Shown one piece after another: positions 56,290 to 64,000 of a DNA stretch of 64,000 bases (positions are counted from its first letter, which is position 1; the number at the start of each line of letters is the position of its first letter). The DNA is from Gentiana macrophylla. Taxonomy: Eukaryota > Streptophyta > Magnoliopsida > Gentianales > Gentianaceae. The stretch lies in NCBI GenBank assembly GCA_026214975.1, contig CM047808.1, positions 58,120,583 through 58,184,582 on the forward strand, given 5' to 3'. The notes under the pieces were generated by a model. The model was not told the origin of the DNA. It saw only the letters and a list, made by a program, of their open reading frames with translations, and did no database searches. Made by a program: the position numbers and the translations under genes.

Positions 56290-57240
56290 ATGGATAACAC
56301 ACGTATGCTAGAACTATCTTTGATGTGCTCTCTAGATAAATTTGATGAGTATAAACGTCGAATGCAAAGCTTACCTTGCGCAACTCATGATGAGATGATG
56401 GATGTACTAATCGATGGACCACCGAGATTACCAAGGCAATAATAATTGGGTGATACAACCGAGTGCATTCCTAAACCAAAAGAGAATGGAATGCGAGAAG
56501 ATGAAAAAGTGCAAACCTCAACAACATTGCTATTGATATCATTTATAGAACTACGGATAGCAATATGTACATGAAGGTTAAAGATTTCAAAGCGCAAAGG
56601 AACTTTGGGACAAGATACATTTGATATGTGAAGGCACTGATGCAATAAAGAAGAATAAAATCAGTGTGGCCAGAAAAAGGTTCCAAAAGTTCAAGATGCT
56701 GCCAAATGAAACCATTGAGCAAATGGAATCAAGATTCAATGCAATCCTGGACGAACTTACTCTGTTGAGTGTAAGTTATTCAAAAGAAGAAATAAACACC
56801 AAAATCTTGGAAGCTCTACCTGCAAAAGATGTTTGGAAAATGAAGGTGACTGCAATTGAAGAAATGAGAAAGTTGCATGAAGATGATACCTTCAAATTGT
56901 TTTCAGATCTCAAGGCTTATGAATTTAGCAAAAAGCTTGTACCTGAGACTGAAAAGGAAGAGCTAAAGACCATTGCATTGGCTGCTTCACATCAAGAAGA
57001 AACATCAGGAGGACAAGATGATCTGCTGGATGAAATGCAAGAGCATATTGCCCTACTGAGCAAGAAAATCGGGATGATGAAGACCGGAAAGGCCCTTCAA
57101 GAAATTTCACAAAGAGGCCTCTTGAAAGAGAAGGAAAGATGAACCAAAGAAAGATAATGACTATCTCAGGCTTTCATTGCAAGAAACCAGGACACTTCAA
57201 ACTGATTGCCCCGAGTTAAAACAAGGCAAGGAACTGATTA
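56290..57240 (+). pseudogene. E7 Gag capsid and zinc knuckles
   Basis: The ATG at 56290 gives LDKFDEYKRRMQSL and HDEMMDVLIDGPPR, then stops. After frame changes the stretch 56621-57142 is open: RKRFQKFKMLPNETIEQMES, SYSKEEINTKILEALPAKDV and FSDLKAYEF (UBN2 capsid). Behind it FHCKKPGHFK and, out of frame, DCPELKQG are the first CCHC knuckle. A second knuckle (CFNRKKLD) has lost a Cys. Two knuckles are usual in this lineage. Confidence 0.83.
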
Positions 57241-57243
57241 TCT

Positions 57244-57852
57244 TTGCTTCAACCGCAAGAAGCTGGACATTTTAGACTGATTGTCGGACTCATCAAGACC
57301 AAGAGTCAACAAAGAAGACATGGCAAGAAGGCTATGGTTGCTGAAGATGAATCAGGGTATGAAGTGGAATCTGAAAAAGGAAATGAATCAGATGACACAG
57401 CATTGGTTGCTGATATGGAAGATTATGCTTTGATGGCCAATATGGATGAAACTGAGGAGGTATACAATACTGTATCCATCAATACTCCTGCTGGAAGTGA
57501 TTGTGAATCAACTTGTGGTTCAAATCCTAGAAATTCTGACAACAATGAGACTTTGGATGCCATCCTTAATCAACTGAGGATAATACAATCTGGTTATGAG
57601 ATTGTGAAGGCTGAAAAAGAAGCTCTTGAGTTAGAAGTTGGAAGATTGAAAGCTGAATTAAGGGTTCTCAAAGGTAAGGAAAAAGATGTTGGACAGAATC
57701 AGTGTAAGCCTGCTGATCATCCAGCAGCCCCTGAATCTGCTGAACCATCTGGTTCCTCTGCTGCATACAAATCTGGAAAGCCTTATGGTGATAGAACAGG
57801 GCTTGGATTTGGAACTCAACAATCTAACAAGAGTGGATCCATGGGTTACTGA
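57244..57852 (+). CDS. E7 Gag C-terminal acidic and coiled-coil segment
   Basis: An open stretch of 202 codons. The first 20 residues are out-of-frame knuckle remains. Then an acidic stretch (EDESGYEVESEKGNESDDTA), then a predicted coiled coil at about 118-150 (EIVKAEKEALELEVGRLKAE), then a Ser/Gly-rich end (GFGTQQSNKSGSMGY). Such a tail between the knuckles and protease is characteristic of Maximus/SIRE Gag. Continues frameshifted with Lys- and Gln-rich sequence to about 58590 (RTYGCVEYMYEPKYDTFRRR, then VWVPKMH). Confidence 0.7.
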   Translation: MLQPQEAGHFRLIVGLIKTKSQQRRHGKKAMVAEDESGYEVESEKGNESDDTALVADMEDYALMANMDETEEVYNTVSINTPAGSDCESTCGSNPRNSDNNETLDAILNQLRIIQSGYEIVKAEKEALELEVGRLKAELRVLKGKEKDVGQNQCKPADHPAAPESAEPSGSSAAYKSGKPYGDRTGLGFGTQQSNKSGSMGY

Positions 57853-58600
57853 ACCCAGCACGCAATTGGTCCTAAGTTTGTACACCGCACTAGATCCAAC
57901 TCTCGGGAAGGTTCTTGAGCGGAAACCTAATGAGAATGCTACAAAGAAGCAAAATCGTAAGTCAAAGAAGTCAACACTCCTAATAAAAAGAATAAATCTA
58001 AAAATAAGATCACAGTGACTTCTAAGCTGCGATAGCGGACATGCTACCAAGTCTGGCGAACCACGAGATGGGTAAGAAACAGAATATTCCAAGGATAAGA
58101 ATCCTAAACCCAAAAATGTTAATCATTTAAGGGATACTTATCTCAGGGGGAAAGGTAGACTGTTCCCCACTGATGATGATTGGAATATTCCTGCATCAAT
58201 TGCTAGAAACAGTAAGTATAACCAAGCTGCTAGGGTAAAACCTAAGCAATGGAATCAGCAAAGGACTCAGCAGAGGACTTATAAAAGGTCTAAGCAGGGA
58301 CCTCAGCAGACTCCATACTACAAGGCTGTTCCTAACAGACAGCAAACTAATGGCTATACAAATGCTTCTAACATCAAGAATCACTTTAAACAGCATTATA
58401 AACCAAAAGGCCAGAAAACATATATGATTCCTACACAACCTACTGTTAGAACTTATGGATGTGTGGAATACATGTATGAACCAAAGTATGACACATTCAG
58501 GAGAAGACCTTATGGAAACATACCAAGTGTCATTCTTGCCGCTGACCACTATGGACCCAAACAGGTTTGGGTACCTAAAATGCATTAACTTTGTTTTGTA
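57853..58600 (+). pseudogene. E7 Gag-protease linker
   Basis: Basic, Gln/Asn/Tyr-rich residues split over frames, e.g. KQWNQQRTQQRTYKRSK and FKQHYKPKGQKTYMIP. Ends GPKQVWVPKMH, the conserved WVPK just before the protease in these elements, then a stop near 58585. Confidence 0.65.
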
Positions 58601-59078
58601 GGGGTGTCCGGTACTTTGACAAAGTGGATGTACTAGACACATGACAAAGAATAAATAAGCACTGTCAAAACTTTGTGGCAAAAGATGGTCCAAGGTGAAT
58701 TTTGGCAACAAGAATACACTGGATATACAAGAGGATATGGCACACTTGTAAGGAATGGACTTACAATCAAGAATGTTCCATATGTGGAAGGATCGGACTA
58801 CAACTTCATCGAGCAATCGGACAATTCTCTGTGACAAGGGATACAAGGTCACTTTTGACAAAAACAACTGTATTGTCATTGGTGAAAGAGGTGATCAAGT
58901 TGTACTTGCTGGTAGAAGACAACAGAATATGTATGTTGTGGATTGGTCTACTGCAGTTCCAGAAACCTGCCTGATTGTGCATACCAAATCAGAACTCAAT
59001 TGGTTATGGCACAAGAAGTTAAATCACTTAAACTTTGATGATATCAATCAGCTTGGTGAAGAAGAAGTCAGTGATTGA
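58601..59078 (+). pseudogene. E7 protease and pre-integrase
   Basis: The protease site is damaged: TRHMTKNK survives, but the D-S-G codons before it are frameshifted. From 58755 the frame is open: CDKGYKVTFDKNNCIVI, VVLAGRRQQNMYVVDWS and LIVHTKSELNWLWHKKLNHL, the first zinc ligands (H, H) of the integrase N-terminus. A stop at 59077 follows EEEVSD. Confidence 0.82.
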
Positions 59079-60000
59079 TTTACACAAATCACATTCAAGA
59101 AGGATGCTATATGTGATGCATGTCAGCAGGGTAAACAGATAAAGTCAAGTTTCAAATCAAAGACCAAACAATCAACTAATAGAGTGTTGGAGCTGATGCA
59201 TATGGATCTTTTTGGACCAATAACTCCAACAAGTGTAACAGGAAAGAAGTACACTTTAGTGGTTGTGGATGATTATTCAAGGTACACTTTGGTGATATTT
59301 ATGAACAAGAAAAGTGAAACACTTCAAAGCATGCCTAATCTTTTGAAGAGATTACAAAATGAGAAAAGTTTAACTGTAGTAAAGATAAGATCAGATCAGG
59401 GTACTGAATTTCTCAACAAAGTTATAAGAGAATATTGTGAATAGAATGGTGTACTACATCAACTTGTCAGCTTTGGGTACACCTCAAAGAAATGGGGTTC
59501 TTTGAAAGAAGAAACAGAACTTTAAAGGAAGCAGGAAGAACAATGATTTGTGAAGCATTGCTACCTGAAAGATATTGGGCTGAAGCAGTAAATACAGCAT
59601 GCTATACATAAAACAGAACATCAGTAAACAAGAAGCTGCTGAAGACACCTTATGAGGTTTGGAATGGAAGGAAACCTAACATATCCTATTTCCATCCATT
59701 TGGAAGCAAATATTTTATTCTAAATCATAAGGTACATTTGAAAACATTCCAACCAAAATCAGATGAAGGAATTTTCTTGGGATATTCTTCATCAAAGAGA
59801 GCATTCAGTAATCGAACAAGAGGTCAACAAAAACATGAAGAAACAATCCATGTTGTGTTTGATGAACCTAAGTTTATCGGTATGGAAGATGAAGATTGTG
59901 GACTCTTGAGAATCAACAAGTCACCGATCCAGATTGTGTTGAAGTTTTGGAAAGATTCAATGACTTAAAAGTTTCGATCACGCCTCTGCTGAGCACCCCA
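59079..60000 (+). pseudogene. E7 integrase
   Basis: CDACQQGKQIKSSFK supplies the zinc cysteines. 59184-59444 is open with LMHMDLFGPITPTSVTGKKY, VVVDDYSRYTLVIFMNKKSE (first Asp) and IRSDQGTEFLNKVIREYCE (second Asp), then TAG. An indel at about 59498 (GGGTTCTTTGAAAG) breaks the NGVVER motif with the third residue, as in E1. The C-terminal tail VHLKTFQPKSDEGIFLGYSS and KAFSNRTRGQQ is open from 59738. Confidence 0.87.
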
Positions 60001-60865
60001 CTGATAATGTTATCGATGCAACAATCGGCGCTTCAAGGATCTGCCGACCCCGTGTAGAAGAAGCTACGTGAGACCCTCCTATCAAGATGATGTTCTGAAA
60101 ATCAAAATAGCCAAAATCCACAATGGTTAAGAATCACCTCACAACAAGTTATTGGCAATGTGCAGCAAAGGTGTGAGGACTAGAAGACAACCTGAAGCTA
60201 TGTTTACTTGTTTTCTATCTCAAATGGAACCAAAAGTTGTTGAAGAAGCTATTTGAGATCCAGATGGATAATAGCTATGCAAGAAGAATTGAATGAATTT
60301 GAAAGAAATCAAGTTTGGACACTAGTTGAAAGGCCAAGTTATGCAAATATCATTGGTACTAAGTGGGTATACAGAAATAAACTTGATGAATCTGGTACCA
60401 TTGTAAGAAACAAGGCAAGACTAGTTGCAAAAGGCTATTCTCAAGCGAAGGAATAGATTTTGATGAAACTTATGCACCAAGCAAGATTGGAAGCTATCGA
60501 TTATTCTTGGCACATCTTGCATATAAGAACTTCAAAGTATATCAAATGGATGTCAAAAGTGCATTTCGAATGGCATTCTAGAGGAGGAAGTATATGTTCA
60601 AAGAACCTCCTGGATTTGAAGTTAAAGATCAAGAAGATAAAGTGTATAGACTCAACAAAGCACTTTATGGATTGAAACAAGCACCAAGAGCATGGTATGA
60701 GACCTTATCTCAATTCTTGGTGGATAATGGTTTTACTAAAGGCACTATTGACAAGACACTTTTCGAATCGTTGAAGGGACAAAGACTGCTGCTGGTACAA
60801 ATTTATGTGGATGACATAATATTTGGTTCGAAAATGATTTACTTTGTGAAAAGTTTGCAAATCTA
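60001..60865 (+). pseudogene. E7 reverse transcriptase
   Basis: 60253-60456 is open: [38 protein letters not shown] and KARLVAKGYSQ. Frameshift, then the DVKSAFRMAF-type first catalytic Asp region split in other frames. 60594-60866: [40 protein letters not shown] and QIYVDDIIFGS, with the YVDD codons at 60804-60815. From 60001 to about 60240 the integrase-RT linker is broken. Confidence 0.88.
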
Positions 60866-61803
60866 ATGAAGAGCAAATTCCAAATGAGTATGATGGGAGA
60901 AATGAACTACTTTTTGGGATTGAAAGTTAAACAGATGAAAGATGGAATCTTCATTCATCAAATCAAGTATACCAAGGAGTTGCTGAAGAAGTTTGGTATG
61001 GAAAACAAGATTAAGAATTCAACTCCTATGAGTACAAACATCGATTGGATGAAGATAAAGAAGGCAAGGATGTTGATCGGACCTTATACGTATGATGATA
61101 GGCGATCACTATACCTAATCGCCAAGCAGACTGATATATCATTTGCTGTAGGTGTTTGTGCAAGATTTCAATCTAAACCTAAAGAAATTCATTTAGTTTC
61201 AGTCAAGAGAGTTCTCAAGTATTTAAAAGAGACTTTGGGAGTAGGGATATGGTATTCCAAGGAAGGAAGCTTCAGAGTTATATCCTACTCAGATTCTGAT
61301 TATGCTGGATGCAAGATTGATAGAAAAAGCACCTCAGGAACCTGTCAGTTAATGGGAAATAGACTGGTTTCCTGGTTTAGCAAGAAACAGAATTCTATAT
61401 CAACTTCCACCGTTGAAAGTTTGAATACATTGTCGCTAAAGTTGCCGTGGCACAAGTACTTTGGCTAAGACAACAATTAAGGGATTATGGAATTGAAGAA
61501 AAGGAAATTCCAATTATGTGTGATAACACAAGTGCAATTGCAATCACAGAAAATCCTGTTTTGCACTCAAGAACCAAGCACATTGATATGAGACATCATT
61601 TTATAAGAGATCATGTTGAAAAGAAAGATGTGGTGCTTCTATACATCCCTACTGAAGATCAACTTGCTGATATTTTTACTAAACCACTTGATAGTGAAAG
61701 ATTTGCTAAACTAAGGACTGAACTTGGAATTATAAAAGTTGGTCGACATTCAAAGAATGTAATGGAATTCACCAAGGGGATTAGTCTTTGCTATGTTGGG
61801 TGA
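60866..61803 (+). CDS. E7 RT end and RNase H
   Basis: Two overlapping open frames (60866-61468 and 61447-61803) joined by a frameshift near 61425-61445. SKFQMSMMGEMNYFLGLKVK and CARFQSKPKEIHLVSVKRVL are RT connection. SYSDSDYAGCKIDRKSTSGT and LVSWFSKKQNSISTSTVES are RNase H (catalytic Glu position altered: TVESL instead of AEAEY). CDNTSAIAI, HIDMRHHFIRDHVEKKDVVL and DQLADIFTKPLD close it. The real end is probably near 61750. Confidence 0.88.
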
Positions 61804-61990
61804 GCTCACTTAGCGCATTAGTCATTGGTATCAACAATTCCATGTACTTATGTTTGGACAATTGAGCAAATGAGGTTGCCAAGGGGATTGGTCTTTGTCA
61901 TTTTGGGTGAGCTCACTTGACAGATCAGTCATTGGTATTAAACTTCATCTTGTATTATCAATTGAACAAAACTAGAAGAAAACAGGGATC
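61775..61990 (+). repeat. Direct duplication after E7 pol (about 103 bp)
   Basis: GGGGATTAGTCTTTGCTATG and GGGGATTGGTCTTTGTCATT begin the two units. Both contain TTGGGTGAGCTCACTT and CAGTCATTGGTAT or TAGTCATTGGTAT. One unit is present after E6 pol. Confidence 0.8.
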
Positions 61991-62946
61991 AGCAGAGTAC
62001 TTATGTCAGCAGTCGCCGAAGCCTATTTATCGCCAGACGGAACGTTACTCACCAAAGTTATTAAAGTCAAAAAGCATATTGGCGGGATATTTATTTTATC
62101 CTTTATAACCGCATGATAACACGATCTAACTTGTTATCGACGTTATGGAACACGTGACAAACCAAAAGATTTATTCGGATTAATCATGGTTGACATGGAT
62201 GTATGCGTTAATCGATGATTACAACTACTCGCATTGCCTATTTATACGGGCTATCACACAAGAGCTTCTTACTTGCAAATCGCTTTATCATCTGCGATTT
62301 TTACCTCGTGTGAACACAAATTTGAGAATCAATCTTCTTCATCTAATTCTTCTCTTACAAATGGCAAAAAGGTTGATGTTCAAATTGAATCAAGCCAAAG
62401 TGTTAGAGGTTTTATTGAAGATGCAAACAGAATCGAACTAGCCATTAACATTGGTCGAAGAATAAGAAGGTATCTTTGGTCTCAGAGAATGTGTTGAATA
62501 TAAGACTGAAACAATTTCTTATACAAATGTTGTCGGGTTCGGAGAAATATTCGAGATAAAGGAGGAATCAAGCATTTAAAATCTGCTGTAAATGGGCAAG
62601 AAATTGAAGTTTCCCAGGTCATCGAGGGGAAGTTTTTGGATTTGTTGAAGTGGTGGATGGCTCACCAATCCTCAAGCAATGGGATTGGACAAAATGGCGT
62701 TTGTTGATCGATTAAAACAAATGCAGCCACCAAATCCGTTCTGGACATCAACCGCAAACATATTGAAGTGAATACAATCTGCTGAGCAAACCGATTGCTA
62801 AAAACATACCGACTAGTTGGAAGTATGGATACTCTATCGTGACCCAAGATAGAGTTGATGATTATCATCTGCAGGAGCATGAAGTTTGATTGGGCTAGAT
62901 ACTTCATCCATTATATGAAGAAGGTTTCCAAGGAGGAAAAAGAGGG
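61991..62946 (+). pseudogene. E7 post-pol region, first part
   Basis: No long frame. Segments such as MAKRLMFKLNQAKVLEVLL (from about 62357) are in broken frames. Given its place it corresponds to the extra post-pol frame of SIRE/Maximus elements. No membrane anchor is seen. It ends at the N gap. Confidence 0.45.
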
Positions 62947-63046
62947 NNNNNNNNNNNNNNNNNNNNNNNNNNNNNNNNNNNNNNNNNNNNNNNNNNNNNN
63001 NNNNNNNNNNNNNNNNNNNNNNNNNNNNNNNNNNNNNNNNNNNNNN
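62947..63046. other. Assembly gap (100 N)
   Basis: Exactly 100 N, the customary size for a gap of unknown length, so distances across it should not be trusted. Confidence 0.99.
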
Positions 63047-64000
63047 CAATCAGAGGCCACAGTACAATGTTGAGGAGCCTGCTGATGAAGTCACTGGTGG
63101 AAGAATGACCAATGAAGTGCCAGTTGAAGTGTTAAATGAGTTGAGGACTGTAGGCATGATATGCAATGCTTAAGGACACAAATCGGATAGACAGAAGAGA
63201 GATTTGATGAATCGATGAAGATGGTAAATGAAAATGATAATCAATCGCCTCGCTTGCTTCAAACTTCACATCTACTCAAAATGCTGTGAATGATCTGATA
63301 CTAGATGTGAGAGGCATCAAGGTTGGAAATACTGCAAAAGATAAATTTCTGAAAGACCAACTTATTTCCATCCATCAGAAACTTGACAACCTTGCTGCTA
63401 CACCTAAACCATCGAGCTCACCGGCCGCTGCACAACAACCTGCTATGCCTGATCCCAAACTTACTGAAAGAATCAACCTACTGGAGGAGACCTTGCAATC
63501 AAGGATTACTTCACTTGACACAAGAACTGGAGCTATAGAAGGTCAATTGAATAGAGTGGTCATCTCTTAGGAGGGTATTCATGGCCTCATATCCCGTTTT
63601 GTTGATGATGTCACTAAGGGGAAGAGGGCCAATCACCGCAAAGAAAGGAGGGCTGCAAGACTCTTTGCAAAGAAAAGATGGGAGGATGAAATCAATGCTC
63701 TCGTGCAACTCGCACTGCAGAGTTCAACTTATCGATGATCTCCTTAGACAATACAAGAAAGAATACTATAATGTATGAGACCTTATCATGACATGGGATA
63801 TCTTGAAGGTCTAAATTCTTTCTTAGCATTGAGATTTTGGGAAACAAGAGTCAAAGCCTTAAGGGAAACTTACAGAGGAGGCAGAGGTGGAAGAAGTGGC
63901 AGAGGTGATAGGATCTTACCTATCACAAAAGCAAAGGACTCACTTGATGAATTCAAGGAACTGTACATGAAGTTCGGATTCAGAGTGAATGATATCAAAC
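63047..64000 (+). pseudogene. E7 post-pol region, coiled-coil part
   Basis: 63244-63570 is open: STQNAVNDLILDVRGIKVGN, then QLISIHQKLDNLAATPKPSS, a Pro/Ala stretch and LTERINLLEETLQSRITSLD, with heptad-like spacing of Leu/Ile that suggests a coiled coil. After a stop, a basic segment follows (TKGKRANHRKERRAARLFAK, about 63612-63680). Later sequence to the window end has Arg/Gly-rich words and stops. Function unknown; the frame before the gap cannot be joined. Confidence 0.55.

Larger units (their letters stand above)
53722..64000 (+). mobile_element. E7: SIRE/Maximus-type Copia element inserted in E6, 3' end outside window
   Basis: 5' LTR 53722-56183, primer site at 56186, Gag with knuckle remnants, coiled-coil Gag tail, protease, integrase, RT, RNase H ending about 61800, then a post-pol region to the window end. 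It interrupts the E6 post-pol frame. All domains have frameshifts or stops. The 3' LTR and target duplication are not visible; the left flank GAGCA (53717-53721) would be the duplicated five bases. Confidence 0.88.

Noticed and set aside
57658..58879. Minus-strand frames of 151 and 227 codons opposite E7 Gag and protease
   Set aside because: Hydrophobic appearance comes from reading the Lys/Gln-rich plus-strand sequence in reverse; E7 domains are on the plus strand.
1..64000. CRISPR arrays, operons, ribosome binding sites
   Set aside because: Repeats here lack regular spacers, and the content is clearly plant retrotransposons, so prokaryotic features do not apply.

Overview
The window looks like heterochromatic or intergenic DNA of a flowering plant (probably a eudicot). 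It is AT-rich and contains no intact single-copy host gene that I can recognise. Almost all of it is LTR retrotransposons inserted into one another. The organism call rests on the element types: Copia elements with initiator-Met tRNA primer sites, SIRE/Maximus-type Copia, an Athila-type Gypsy with an Asp tRNA primer site, and a Mutator-like element carrying a plant beta-tubulin exon. Many reading frames are broken by small indels. A 100-N gap and indel-rich differences between LTR pairs suggest a draft long-read assembly, so some breaks may be technical. I name the elements E1 to E7.

Nest A (1-43668). E1 is a Copia element whose 5' LTR is cut by the window start (1-354) and whose 3' LTR is 41837-43668. 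Its leader is interrupted by a Pack-MULE-like DNA transposon (about 450-3980) that carries a minisatellite and an antisense beta-tubulin exon fragment. E1 gag-pol runs 5879-9444, is interrupted in RNase H by E2, and resumes at 41270. E2 (9445-41264, Copia, target duplication AGCGG) is itself split three times: by E3 (10044-18939, duplication TATAC) in its 5' LTR, by a solo LTR, E5 (23271-25070, duplication GGCAT), just after the protease, and by E4 (26802-38479, minus strand, Athila-type Gypsy, duplication GTGTT) immediately before the reverse transcriptase YVDD motif. E3 has a near-identical LTR pair, but its interior is a ghost of an E1-type gag-pol with no reading frames left. It therefore looks like a non-autonomous family moved by a partner.

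Region 43669-48320 is a patchwork: a minus-strand LTR-like fragment, unassigned DNA, a decayed plastid-type tRNA-Thr(UGU), about 1.5 kb resembling organellar DNA, a 17-18 bp minisatellite related to the one in the Pack-MULE, and a possible hAT end.

Nest B (about 48320-64000, continuing past the window). E6 is a 5'-truncated SIRE/Maximus-type Copia (protease to RNase H, then the post-pol region), with a roughly 760-bp foreign insert between integrase and RT. E7, a second SIRE/Maximus-type element, starts with a 2.46-kb LTR at 53722 inserted into the E6 post-pol region. It runs through gag, protease, integrase, RT and RNase H into a post-pol coiled-coil region broken by the N gap.

Within each autonomous-type element the modules follow the usual retroelement order: primer site, gag (particle), protease, integrase, RT and RNase H, then polypurine tract. 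Every copy here carries disabling breaks, so none looks able to move on its own.
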